Positions 39,774-48,511 of a stretch of DNA of 64,000 nt are shown here, one piece after another (position 1 is the first letter of the stretch; the number at the start of each line of letters is the position of its first letter). The position numbers and the translations under genes were made by a program. The notes under the pieces are model-generated. The model worked only from the letters and a program-made list of their open reading frames with translations, had not been told where the DNA came from and ran no database searches. This stretch comes from Rhizobium sp. RU20A (lineage in GTDB: Bacteria > Pseudomonadota > Alphaproteobacteria > Rhizobiales > Rhizobiaceae). The stretch spans positions 230,396-294,395 of the forward strand of contig NZ_FTMB01000004.1 of assembly GCF_900155885.1 (NCBI RefSeq), given 5' to 3'.

Positions 39774-40415
39774 ATGCACCCCTATCTCTTCGAACTCGCA
39801 TCGCTGATGGCGGTCTTTTCCTTCGCCATCGTCGTGCCGGGCGCCGATCTCGCCATGGTCATCCGCCAGTCCATGGTGGCAGGCCGCCGCGAGGCGATCT
39901 TGACGTCCTTCGGCATCGGCACGGCGCTGATGTTCCACGTCACCTATACGATCCTTGGCCTCGGCCTCGTCATCTCCCAGTCGATCCTGGCCTTCAACAT
40001 CATCAAATGGTGCGGTGTCGCCTATCTCGTCTATATCGGGATCCAGTCGCTGCGGGCCGGGCGAATCGACCTTATCAAGACGGGTGAAGCGGTCGGCGAG
40101 AAGAGACGGCAGTCGGCCCTGACGGCTTTCGGCCTCGGTTTCATGGCCAATGCGCTGAACCCCAAGCCGGTGTTCTTCTTCCTGTCGATCTTCTCGACGG
40201 TGGTTGCCCACGACACGCCCGGTGTCATGAAATTCGGCTACGGCCTTGTCATGGCTTCGGCGCTGATCGCCTGGTTCGTCGTCGTGTCCTTCTTCCTGAC
40301 GACGCCTTCGATGCGCTCTGCCTTCCAGCGCGCGTCGGGCGCCATCAACAAGGTTAGCGGCCTCGTTTTTATCGGCTTCGGTCTGAAGCTTGCCGCTACG
40401 GCGCATACGCGCTGA
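39774..40415 (+). CDS. LysE/RhtB-family exporter
   Basis: A 213-residue inner-membrane protein with about six spans. IVVPGADLAMVIRQSMVAGR (about 19-38) is the LysE/RhtB N-terminal signature and NALNPKPVFFFLSIF (about 127-141) the NPK motif. The exported substrate is unknown. It differs clearly from the other LysE-type gene at 6094. It lies in the sucB-lpdA interval, probably an unrelated insertion into the operon. Confidence 0.85.
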   Translation: MHPYLFELASLMAVFSFAIVVPGADLAMVIRQSMVAGRREAILTSFGIGTALMFHVTYTILGLGLVISQSILAFNIIKWCGVAYLVYIGIQSLRAGRIDLIKTGEAVGEKRRQSALTAFGLGFMANALNPKPVFFFLSIFSTVVAHDTPGVMKFGYGLVMASALIAWFVVVSFFLTTPSMRSAFQRASGAINKVSGLVFIGFGLKLAATAHTR

Positions 40416-40531
40416 GCGGAACGGATTTGACCGGGCGGGGCGCGGCCCTGCCCATGGCCTGCCAAGGGCCGCAACACAGCAAGGGCGCCCCACGGGTTGG
40501 GCGGCGCCAAACGGATTGAGAGGAATGTTCC

Positions 40532-41938
40532 ATGTCTTATGATGTCGTTGTCATCGGTTCGGGCCCCGGCGGCTATGTCTGCGCGATCAAGGCGGCCCAA
40601 CTCGGGCTGAAGGTTGCCGTGGTCGAGAAGCGGGCCACCTATGGCGGCACCTGCCTCAACATCGGCTGCATTCCCTCCAAGGCGCTGCTGCATGCGTCGG
40701 AAGTGTTCCACCACGTCGGTCATGGCGCGGCCGACCTCGGCGTCGAGGTTCCTGCGCCGGTGCTGAACCTCGAGAAGATGATGGCCCACAAGGACGCGAC
40801 GGTGAAGTCGAACGTCGAGGGCGTCGCCTACCTCTTCAAGAAGAACAAGATCGACGGCGTGCAGGGCTGGGGCCGTATCCTTTCGGCCGGCAAGGTGGCC
40901 GTAAAGAACGATGCCGGCGAAGAAACCGTGCTGGAAACCAAGTCGATCGTGATTGCGACCGGCTCCGACGTCGCCGGCATTCCCGGTGTTTCGGTCGAGA
41001 TCGACGAGGAAGTCATCGTCTCCTCCACTGGCGGTATCGCGCTGAAGAAGGTGCCGGAGCAGATGATCGTTGTCGGCGGCGGCGTCATCGGTCTCGAGCT
41101 CGGCTCGGTCTGGTCGCGTCTCGGCGCCAAGGTCACGGTCGTCGAATATCTCGACACGATCCTCGGCGGTATGGACGGCGAAGTCTCCAAGCAGTTCCAG
41201 CGCATGCTGGCCAAGCAGGGCATGGACTTCAAGCTCGGCGCAAAGGTGACGGGCGTTGCCCGCACGGAAAGCGGCGCGAGCGTGACCTTCGAGCCCGTCA
41301 AGGGCGGCGAGGCCGTGACGCTGCCGGCCGATGTCGTTCTCATTGCCACGGGCCGCAAGCCCTACACGGAAGGTCTTGGCCTTGAGGAAGCCGGCGTGGT
41401 TCTCGACAATCGCGGCCGTGTCGAGATCGACGGCCACTATGCCACCAACGTGCCGGGCATCTACGCCATCGGCGACGTGGTGAAGGGTCCGATGCTGGCC
41501 CACAAGGCGGAAGACGAGGGTGTGGCGCTTGCCGAAATCCTCGCCGGCCAGCATGGCCACGTGAATTACGAGGTCATTCCGGGTGTCGTCTACACCCAGC
41601 CTGAAGTCGCCTCCGTCGGCAAGACCGAGGAAGAGTTGAAGGCTGCTGGTGTCAATTACAAGGCCGGCAAGTTCCCCTTCACGGCCAATGGCCGCGCTCG
41701 CGCCATGCAGGCGACGGACGGGTTTGTGAAGGTGCTGGCGGATGCGGAGACCGACCGCGTTCTCGGCGTCCACATCATCGCCTTCGGCGCTGGCGAGATG
41801 ATCCACGAAGCGGCCGTTCTGATGGAATTCGGCGGCTCCTCGGAGGATCTCGCCCGCACCTGCCACGCGCATCCGACCATGTCGGAAGCCGTCAAGGAAG
41901 CGGCGCTCTCCACCTTCTTCAAGCCGCTGCACATGTAA
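40532..41938 (+). CDS. lpdA: Dihydrolipoyl dehydrogenase (E3)
   Basis: A 468-residue Lpd. FAD motif GSGPGGYVCA (9-18), redox disulphide Cys41-Cys46 (GTCLNIGCIPSK), a second NAD-binding motif (VVGGGVIGLELGSVWSRLG) and the active-site His447-Glu452 pair in HAHPTMSE are all present. It reoxidises lipoamide of the 2-oxoglutarate dehydrogenase complex with NAD. RBS GAGAGGAA precedes the ATG. Confidence 0.97.
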   Translation: MSYDVVVIGSGPGGYVCAIKAAQLGLKVAVVEKRATYGGTCLNIGCIPSKALLHASEVFHHVGHGAADLGVEVPAPVLNLEKMMAHKDATVKSNVEGVAYLFKKNKIDGVQGWGRILSAGKVAVKNDAGEETVLETKSIVIATGSDVAGIPGVSVEIDEEVIVSSTGGIALKKVPEQMIVVGGGVIGLELGSVWSRLGAKVTVVEYLDTILGGMDGEVSKQFQRMLAKQGMDFKLGAKVTGVARTESGASVTFEPVKGGEAVTLPADVVLIATGRKPYTEGLGLEEAGVVLDNRGRVEIDGHYATNVPGIYAIGDVVKGPMLAHKAEDEGVALAEILAGQHGHVNYEVIPGVVYTQPEVASVGKTEEELKAAGVNYKAGKFPFTANGRARAMQATDGFVKVLADAETDRVLGVHIIAFGAGEMIHEAAVLMEFGGSSEDLARTCHAHPTMSEAVKEAALSTFFKPLHM

Positions 41939-41949
41939 GGGATTGCCGG

Positions 41950-42036
41950 GCCGCGCTTTTTCGCGCGGCTTCAGCGCTCCGTCAGAATGCCATGAAAGCT
42001 TCATGAGAACCCCGCTTGTCCCGCAGGCGGGGTTCT
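41950..42036 (+). terminator. Two tandem hairpins after lpdA
   Basis: GCCGCGC/GCGCGGC (41950-41956, 41963-41969, loop TTTTTC) is followed by a second hairpin with 10-bp arms AGAACCCCGC (42006-42015) and GCGGGGTTCT (42027-42036). T-runs are short, but both together likely end the lpdA transcript. Confidence 0.65.
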
Positions 42037-42076
42037 GTATTGTGGACATAGACTAAGTCCTTGAAAAGGTGATAAC

Positions 42077-42577
42077 ATGTCTCCACTTCGCTATTCGGTG
42101 CCACAGCGCATCCTGCATTGGGGCATGGCGCTCCTGATCTTCTTCAACCTGCTGTTTCCCGGCGGCATGGAGCACTGGAACAGTCTCGTCCGGCGCGGCG
42201 AGACCGTGACGCCGGAGGACGTGGCCTCGGCCAACATCCACGCCTATGTCGGCATCGCCATTCTCGCGCTGGCCGTGGTGCGCATCATCCTGCGGCTCGT
42301 TCAGGGCGCGCCGGAACCGCCCGTCGAGGAGCCTGCCGCGCTTCGCCTTCTCGCCAAGGTCACGCATGGCCTTCTCTATGTGTTCTTGCTTGCCATGCCG
42401 CTCGGCGGCATCGCAGCCTATTATTTCGGCGTCGAGATTGCCGGAGAGCTGCATGGCGGGGTGATGAAGCTGGTGCTCTGGCTGCTGATCGTTGCCCATG
42501 TCGCCGGCGCGCTGGTCCACCAGTTTTACTGGAAGACCAATGTTCTGGCCCGAATGACACATGGGCGGGTCGCCTGA
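42077..42577 (+). CDS. Cytochrome b561-family membrane protein
   Basis: A 166-residue four-span protein. RYSVPQRILHWGMALLIFFN (5-24) carries the first haem histidine, and HAYVGIAIL, KVTHGLLYVF and HGGVMKLVLW carry the others, as in bacterial cytochrome b561 proteins. These move electrons across the inner membrane, sometimes from quinol to superoxide; the partner is unknown. It converges with the TraB-type gene. Confidence 0.88.
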   Translation: MSPLRYSVPQRILHWGMALLIFFNLLFPGGMEHWNSLVRRGETVTPEDVASANIHAYVGIAILALAVVRIILRLVQGAPEPPVEEPAALRLLAKVTHGLLYVFLLAMPLGGIAAYYFGVEIAGELHGGVMKLVLWLLIVAHVAGALVHQFYWKTNVLARMTHGRVA

Positions 42578-42592
42578 CGTCCAAACGACGAA

Positions 42593-42616
42593 CGCCCGCC
42601 GGAGGCACGGCGGGCG
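42593..42616. terminator. Hairpin between convergent genes
   Basis: CGCCCGCC (42593-42600) and GGCGGGCG (42609-42616) with an 8-nt loop lie between the convergent cytochrome b561 and TraB/GumN genes. T-runs are absent on the plus side, so confidence is moderate. Confidence 0.5.
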
Positions 42617-42660
42617 AATCAAAGATCATGTCGACTCGGGTCGGACGCCAGCCCTGCGGC

Positions 42661-43749
42661 TCAGTTCAGGGCCGTCACCGTGAAGCCGTCCTTGCGCAGC
42701 AGTTCCACAAGGCCTTCATCGCCCGGCAGATGCAGGGCGCCCACGGCCATGAAGACATTGCCTGCGGCCAGGATCGGCGCGGTGCGGGTGGCCATGACGT
42801 GGTTGCGATCGATGATGACGCGCTGCTCGAAATCGGCGCTGTCGGTGTCGTCCTTGCCGGTCGCCGCCTTTGCGGCGGCCTTCATCATGGGAAGTACCAT
42901 GCCGATCTCGCCATTGACGTAGAGCGTCGTCATGGTCGCCATGACATCCTCGATCGTATTGCCCAGCGCCAGGGTTTCGATCAGCGCCTTCAGGTGGAAT
43001 TCGATCGGCAGGTCATCCATGGCGGAGAGCTGCTCGACGAGCGTTTCGAGACCTTTCAGTTGCTTGCCGTCCCGCACGGCATCCTGGGCGAGCTTCATGT
43101 CGAGAAAGGCCGCGCCTTTGCCCTTGCGGGCGAGTTCGCAGGCCGGCAGCGCCACATAGCTGGAGATCAGCCAGGGCTTCATGCGGGACAGGAGCGCCAG
43201 CGGAAGGCCGCGCGTCTTCAGTTCCGCGTCGAGCTTTTTCTCCTCGTCATCGGTGAGATAGTCGGCAATCGACTTGCCCTGCGGCAGCATGGTCAGGTGT
43301 GGATTGGCGAGCATGGCCGCCGCCGCTTTCTGCTGGTCGAGGATTTCGTCGGATTCGACCACGACGGTCGCCGCCGCGGCGAAGGCTTCCGCCGCACCGT
43401 CCGGCATCTTCAGCACACGCGGATCGGTCACATGCATGGTGCCGAGCAGATAGGAAGCGGGAATGCCCGGCTTTTCGATCTTCCAGAAGATGCCCTTGCC
43501 ATTCGGGATTGCGGCAGCTTCCTTTTCGACGGCTGCTACCGCGGCCGGATCGGAGCTGCGCCATTCGGCCATCAGGTCGCGGCCAGCGCAGGCTTCCTCC
43601 GCCCGGGCCGATCCGATGACGGCGAGCGTGGCGAAAAGGCAGACGAGCAGGACGAGCGGCAGCAGGCAGGCGGCCTTCATCAGGCGGTCGAGAAGGCGGT
43701 CCGCGGCGGTGCTACGCTCGGTCGGTGCGGCAGTGAAGATCGTCGTCAT
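42661..43749 (-). CDS. TraB/GumN-family protein
   Basis: A 362-residue protein with a hydrophobic segment at about 26-48 (signal anchor or signal peptide) and an exported domain. YLLGTMHVTDPRVL and the C-terminal GALHLPGDEGLVELLRKDGF are the two conserved TraB/GumN motifs (GT-H and G--H), with pEEE-like acidic residues between. The family is suggested to be metalloprotease-like; activity is unproven. The start at 43749 is chosen because the hydrophobic anchor then lies near the N-terminus. Confidence 0.85.
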   Translation of the reverse strand: MTTIFTAAPTERSTAADRLLDRLMKAACLLPLVLLVCLFATLAVIGSARAEEACAGRDLMAEWRSSDPAAVAAVEKEAAAIPNGKGIFWKIEKPGIPASYLLGTMHVTDPRVLKMPDGAAEAFAAAATVVVESDEILDQQKAAAAMLANPHLTMLPQGKSIADYLTDDEEKKLDAELKTRGLPLALLSRMKPWLISSYVALPACELARKGKGAAFLDMKLAQDAVRDGKQLKGLETLVEQLSAMDDLPIEFHLKALIETLALGNTIEDVMATMTTLYVNGEIGMVLPMMKAAAKAATGKDDTDSADFEQRVIIDRNHVMATRTAPILAAGNVFMAVGALHLPGDEGLVELLRKDGFTVTALN

Positions 43750-43897
43750 ATCTGTCCCCGAGCCCACCGGTCGGCGAGCATGGCTGAAGGCGCATGGATG
43801 GGTCGCCGTGGTCAGGGACGGCGACGTCTGGATCGAGCGCCAGCCTAGCGGCACAGCGTCACGGATTGCTTAATGGCGCGGTTCAAATCCCTCGCGT

Positions 43898-44833
43898 TCA
43901 GGCGCGGGGATGGGCGCGGTCGTAGATGTCGAGCAGGCGGGCAGAATCGACACCGGTATAGATCTGCGTCGTCGACAGGCTGGCGTGGCCGAGAAGCTCC
44001 TGGATGGTGCGCAGGTCCCCACCGCCGGCCAGAAGATGGGTGGCGAAGGAATGGCGAAGCGCATGCGGCGTTGCCGTATCCGGCAGGCCGAGCGCACCGC
44101 GCAGCTTCTGCATTTCCCGCTGGATGATGGCCGGCTGCAACGGACCGCCACGGGCACCGCGAAACAGCGGCGCATCTGGGGCGGGGTGATAGGGGCAGAT
44201 GGCCTGATAGGCGCGAACGGCGCTGACGGCGGCAGCGAGCAGCGGCACAATCCGCGTCTTGTCGCCCTTTCCGGTGACGCGCAGGGCCGTCGGGTCTCCG
44301 GCAAAGTCGGCCGGAGTCAGGGCGAGCGCCTCGGAAATGCGCAGGCCGCAGCCGTAGAGGAGGGTGAGAACGGCGGCGTCGCGGGCGGCGATCCAGGGTT
44401 CTTCGTGCAGTTGGGCTTCACTCGCCACCACCTTGAGGGCCTGCCCGTCGGTCAGCGGCTTGGGCAGGGAGCGAGGTTGTTTCGGCGTGCGCACCGCGCC
44501 GGCGCCGGCGGCATTCACCATGCCCTTGCGCTCGAGATAGCGCAGGAAGGAGCGGATGCCCGCGAGGCCGCGCCCCAGCGTGCGCGAGGAGGCGCCATCC
44601 CGCCGGCGGGCGGCGAGGAAGGCGCGCAGATCGAGCGGTTTCAGGTCGCTGAGGTCTGCAAGGCGGGCCGGCCCCCCCATATGGGTGGTGAGAAAGGTGA
44701 GGAACTGGCGCGTGTCGCGCTCATAGGCCTCGACCGAATTGCCCGACAGCCGTCGTTCGTCGGAAAGGGTTGCCAGCCAGCGCTGACGCTCTTCGGCAAG
44801 CTCGGGACTGGCAAAGATCAGGGGCGCATCCAT
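43898..44833 (-). CDS. xerC: Site-specific tyrosine recombinase XerC
   Basis: A 311-residue tyrosine recombinase: N-terminal SAM-like core-binding domain (about 10-100), catalytic domain with the first Arg in GCGLRISEAL, HALRHSFATHLL (His-x-x-Arg) and the nucleophile Tyr in LSTTQIYTGV. With XerD it resolves chromosome dimers at dif. Length and context (next to priA) support a housekeeping XerC, not a phage or integron integrase. It is divergent from priA. Confidence 0.93.
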   Translation of the reverse strand: MDAPLIFASPELAEERQRWLATLSDERRLSGNSVEAYERDTRQFLTFLTTHMGGPARLADLSDLKPLDLRAFLAARRRDGASSRTLGRGLAGIRSFLRYLERKGMVNAAGAGAVRTPKQPRSLPKPLTDGQALKVVASEAQLHEEPWIAARDAAVLTLLYGCGLRISEALALTPADFAGDPTALRVTGKGDKTRIVPLLAAAVSAVRAYQAICPYHPAPDAPLFRGARGGPLQPAIIQREMQKLRGALGLPDTATPHALRHSFATHLLAGGGDLRTIQELLGHASLSTTQIYTGVDSARLLDIYDRAHPRA

Positions 44834-44966
44834 GGAAGATCGTCTCTATGATTCAAAGGATGCAGTGTGCCGTGATCCGGCTTAGGAAATTGTTAAGGCT
44901 GACATTCCGCCGGGATGAAGCGAAGGCGGTTTTCTTTTGCCCTCACCGGAGGCATGGTCCGCGATC

Positions 44967-47183
44967 ATGACGAGAGATTCGAAGGACCTTTTTGGCGCGC
45001 CGACGGGCGAGGCGGCTGCAGTGCGGGCCGTGCCGGTGCTTTTGCCCATGCCGGCGGAAAAGGCCTATTCCTACAGCGTGCCGGATGGCATGGCCGTGCA
45101 GCCGGGCTCGATCGTGCAGGTGCCGCTCGGGCCGCGCCTTGTCGTCGGTGTCGTCTGGGATGGCGGCGCGGACGACCGGGTCGATCCGAAGAAACTGAAA
45201 TCCATCGAAAAGGTTTTCGACTGCCCGCCGCTCGACGAGCGCATGCGCCGCTTTCTGGACTGGGTGGCAGGCTACACGCTCTCGCCGCCGGGGCTGGTGG
45301 CGCGCATGGCGCTGCGGGCCCCTGCCGCCTTTGATCCCGAGCCGATGGTGGAAGGCCTTAAGCTGACCGAGCAACGGCCGGAGCGGCTGACGCCCGCCCG
45401 CCAGCGGGTGATCGCGACCGCCGAGGACGGGTTTGCCTGGACACGCTCGGGCCTTGCCCACGCGGCCGGCGTTTCCTCCAGCGTCATCGACGGTCTCACG
45501 CAACAGGGCGTGTTCGAGACCATTTTCATGGAACCACCCCCAGTCGTTGCCGCGCCGGACCCGGATTATGCCTCGGCCCGACTGGAAGGCATCCAGACCG
45601 AAGCAGGCCGGGAACTGGCGGCAACGGTGAAGGCGGGCGGCTTTGCGGTGACGCTGATTGATGGCGTGACGGGCTCGGGCAAGACGGAGGTCTATTTCGA
45701 GGCGATCGCCGAAACGCTGCGGCAGGGCAGGCAGGTGCTGATCCTGCTGCCGGAAATCGCGCTGACAGCAAGTTTCCTCGAGCGGTTCCAGGAGCGATTC
45801 GGCTCCAAGCCGGCCGAATGGCATTCTGATCTAGCACCCCGCACGCGTGAGAAAGTCTGGCGCCAGGTGGCGACGGGCGGCGTGCGGGTCGTGGCCGGTG
45901 CGCGCTCGGCCCTCTTCCTGCCCTTTGAAAATCTCGGTCTCATCATCGTGGACGAGGAGCATGACCCGGCCTTCAAGCAGGAGGACCGCGTCTTTTACAA
46001 TGCGCGCGACATGGCGGTGGTGCGCGGGCGCATCGGGTCCTTTCCCGTGGTGCTGGTCTCGGCGACCCCCTCCGTTGAAAGCCAGGTGAATGCGCAGGCG
46101 GGCCGCTATCATGATGTGCATCTGCCGACGCGTTTTGCGGATGCGGCCCTGCCGACGCTCGGTGTTGTCGATCTCAGGCGCCACGCACCGGCACGCGGCT
46201 GCTTCCTCTCGCCGGTGCTTCTGCGCGAGATGGAAAAAACACTGGGGCGGCAGGAGCAGTCGCTGCTCTTCCTCAACCGGCGTGGCTATGCGCCGCTGAC
46301 GCTCTGCCGGGTCTGCGGCCATCGTTTCCAGTGCCCGCAATGCTCCAGCTGGCTGGTGGAGCACCGCTTCCGCGGCCAATTGCAATGCCACCATTGCGGC
46401 TACAGCGAAAAGACCCCGCAGGCCTGCCCGGAATGCGGCACGCTCGACCATCTGGTCGCCTGCGGGCCCGGTGTAGAGCGGATCGCCGAGGAGGTCGAAA
46501 GCCATTTTCCCGAGGCGCGCACCATCGTGCTCTCCTCCGACATCATGGGCGTCAAGCGCCTGCGGCTGGAACTGGAGGCCATTGCGCGGGGGGAGGCCGA
46601 CATCGTCATCGGCACGCAGCTTGTCGCCAAGGGACATAATTTCCCGCTGATGACCTTGGTCGGCATTATCGATGCGGATCTCGGGCTGACGAACGGCGAT
46701 CCGCGCGCCGCCGAACGCACCTTCCAGCTGCTCAGCCAGGTCACGGGGCGCGCCGGGCGAACGGGACGCAAGAGCCTCGGCCTCCTGCAAACCTACCAGC
46801 CGCAGCACCCGGTCATGCAGGCCATCGTGTCGGGCGATGCGCGGACCTTTTACGAGCGCGAGATCGGGGAGCGGGAGCGGGCCCTGCTGCCACCCTTCGG
46901 ACGGCTGGCCGCCGTCATCGTCTCGGCAGACGAACGGGCCCCGGCGGAGAGCCATGCGCGGGGCCTCAGGCAGTCGGCGCCGCCGGCCGGCGATATCCAG
47001 GTGCTCGGCCCGGCAGAAGCGCCACTCGCGATGATTCGCGGGCGCCACCGCTTCCGGCTTCTCATCCATGGCCGCAGGGCAAGCGACATGCAGGGATACC
47101 TGCGCCAGATGATCGAGCGCGGGCCCAAGCCACGCGCCTCGATCCAGGTGCAGATCGACATCGACCCGCAAAGTTTCCTGTGA
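44967..47183 (+). CDS. priA: Primosomal protein N' (replication restart helicase PriA)
   Basis: A 738-residue superfamily 2 helicase. GVTGSGKT (233-240) is Walker A, DEEHD Walker B. A zinc-binding region follows with CRVCGHRFQCPQC, CHHCG and CPECG (eight cysteines), then TQLVAKGHNFP and QVTGRAGRTG. It restarts stalled replication forks. The start at 44967 (MTRDSKDLFG) fits; upstream ATGs lack support. Divergent from xerC. Confidence 0.96.
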   Translation: MTRDSKDLFGAPTGEAAAVRAVPVLLPMPAEKAYSYSVPDGMAVQPGSIVQVPLGPRLVVGVVWDGGADDRVDPKKLKSIEKVFDCPPLDERMRRFLDWVAGYTLSPPGLVARMALRAPAAFDPEPMVEGLKLTEQRPERLTPARQRVIATAEDGFAWTRSGLAHAAGVSSSVIDGLTQQGVFETIFMEPPPVVAAPDPDYASARLEGIQTEAGRELAATVKAGGFAVTLIDGVTGSGKTEVYFEAIAETLRQGRQVLILLPEIALTASFLERFQERFGSKPAEWHSDLAPRTREKVWRQVATGGVRVVAGARSALFLPFENLGLIIVDEEHDPAFKQEDRVFYNARDMAVVRGRIGSFPVVLVSATPSVESQVNAQAGRYHDVHLPTRFADAALPTLGVVDLRRHAPARGCFLSPVLLREMEKTLGRQEQSLLFLNRRGYAPLTLCRVCGHRFQCPQCSSWLVEHRFRGQLQCHHCGYSEKTPQACPECGTLDHLVACGPGVERIAEEVESHFPEARTIVLSSDIMGVKRLRLELEAIARGEADIVIGTQLVAKGHNFPLMTLVGIIDADLGLTNGDPRAAERTFQLLSQVTGRAGRTGRKSLGLLQTYQPQHPVMQAIVSGDARTFYEREIGERERALLPPFGRLAAVIVSADERAPAESHARGLRQSAPPAGDIQVLGPAEAPLAMIRGRHRFRLLIHGRRASDMQGYLRQMIERGPKPRASIQVQIDIDPQSFL

Positions 47184-47290
47184 GGGCTGCCCAGGCTTCT
47201 GTTCATAAGGAGGGTTTGGCCCTTCCGCCGGAATCGCGGTGCATGCGATAAGCGACACCTCGAATGCCCGGCGCAGGGAGATGCGGCCCG

Positions 47291-47674
47291 ATGGATTTCT
47301 ACATTCCGAGCGATCCCGGCGAACTCGTCGCCTTTACCGCTGCTGCCATTGCCGCCGTGCTGGGCCTCCTCGGCCTCATCGCGCCGCGCACGGCGCTGCG
47401 GCTTGGCGGTCTGGATGTCCGGCCGGACCGCCGCGATGGTTTGGCCACCGCGCGCTCGTCGGGCGGGTTTCAGGCGGGACTGGCGCTGTCCGCCATCCTC
47501 CTGGCGCAGGACTGGCTCTATCTCGGCCTTGGCGGAGCGTTCCTGCTCGCCGCTTTCGGGCGGCTGCTGTCTCTGATGTCGGACCGGTCCACCTCGCTTA
47601 TCGGCATCGGCTTTCTCGTCCTACAGTTGTGCCTCGGCGCCGCGCCGCTGCTGCACGTTTTCGGCCTTGTCTGA
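47291..47674 (+). CDS. Small four-span membrane protein, DUF4345-like
   Basis: A 127-residue hydrophobic protein with four predicted spans (about 10-32, 54-72, 74-92 and 102-124), and a conserved-looking segment RSSGGFQAGLALS (about 56-68). It resembles DUF4345-type proteins of unknown function and occupies a frequent rhizobial position between priA and the atp operon. The start at 47291 is chosen over an earlier ATG because the first span then follows naturally. Confidence 0.7.
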   Translation: MDFYIPSDPGELVAFTAAAIAAVLGLLGLIAPRTALRLGGLDVRPDRRDGLATARSSGGFQAGLALSAILLAQDWLYLGLGGAFLLAAFGRLLSLMSDRSTSLIGIGFLVLQLCLGAAPLLHVFGLV

Positions 47675-47791
47675 AACGCCCGCAAAAGGGTGATATGCAA
47701 GGTGGTTTGGCCACCTTCGCGGTTGACGCAAGGGAATCGAAGAATCCGTCGATCCGGGCGCGACTTATGGCGCATTCCTGCCGTTCGCGTG

Positions 47792-47820
47792 TTGCGAGTC
47801 CCCAGTTCCTATGCTAGACG
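47792..47820 (+). promoter_or_regulatory. Candidate housekeeping promoter of the atp operon
   Basis: TTGCGA (47792-47797), 17 nt, TAGACG (47815-47820). The fit to the consensus is only partial, but the position, in the 270-nt gap upstream of atpH, is appropriate. The same gap has a small AAGGTGG/CCACCTT hairpin at 47699-47717 that could end the preceding transcript. Confidence 0.35.
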
Positions 47821-47944
47821 AACCGCGAATTTGAGAGAAAAGCGGGAAGAGACGCCCGCGACGACCGAAAAAACAGCAACCTTTTCAGCGTCTTGTCTGC
47901 AGCTTCTTTTGCGATGCCAAGGCTGGAAATAATTAGAGAAGCTT

Positions 47945-48511
47945 GTGCCCGTGGCAGACACATCCCAGCTCGTTTCCGGTGTTGCAGAAAGGTACGCATC
48001 CTCCCTGTTCGATCTGGCGCTTGAAGCCGGCGCGGTGGATGCGGTCGCACAGGATCTTGGCAAGTTCGAGGCACTGATTTCCGAAAGCGGAGACTTCAAG
48101 CGCCTCGTCGAAAGCCCCGTCTTCTCGGCCGATGACCAGTTCCGGGCCATCTCCGCCATCGTGGCGTCGACCGGTGCCTCCGCTCTGGTCGGCAATTTCC
48201 TCAAGGTCGTGGCGCGCAACCGCCGCCTCTTCGCGCTTCCGGCGATCATCCGCGGCTTCCGCGCCATCGCCGCTCGCCATCGCGGCGAAGTCACGGCCGA
48301 AGTGACCTCTGCCCACGCCCTTTCCGGCGAGCAGGAACAAGAATTGAAGGCGACGCTGAAGAGCGTTACCGGCAAGGACGTGGCGGTCAACGTCACCGTC
48401 GATCCCTCCCTTCTCGGTGGCCTGATCGTCAAGGTCGGTTCCCGGCAGATTGATACTTCCCTTCGCACAAAGCTTTCGAGCCTTAAGCTTGCACTGAAAG
48501 AGGTCGGCTGA
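47945..48511 (+). CDS. atpH: ATP synthase F1 subunit delta
   Basis: A 188-residue OSCP/delta subunit. The N-terminal [20 protein letters not shown] (about 10-29) and C-terminal [20 protein letters not shown] (about 150-169) are hallmarks. It links F1 to the peripheral stalk. The start codon is GTG at 47945 (or GTG at 47951), with AGAGAAG upstream. It overlaps atpA by one base. Confidence 0.96.
   Translation: MPVADTSQLVSGVAERYASSLFDLALEAGAVDAVAQDLGKFEALISESGDFKRLVESPVFSADDQFRAISAIVASTGASALVGNFLKVVARNRRLFALPAIIRGFRAIAARHRGEVTAEVTSAHALSGEQEQELKATLKSVTGKDVAVNVTVDPSLLGGLIVKVGSRQIDTSLRTKLSSLKLALKEVG

Noticed and set aside
43876..43905. tRNA-like T-arm (GGTTCAAATCC) near the xerC end
   Set aside because: No matching acceptor stem, anticodon arm or D-arm upstream; the T-stem does not pair. 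Chance similarity.
43898..44833. Tyrosine recombinase as sign of an integrated element
   Set aside because: Length, motifs and priA neighbourhood fit chromosomal XerC; no att repeats or phage genes nearby.
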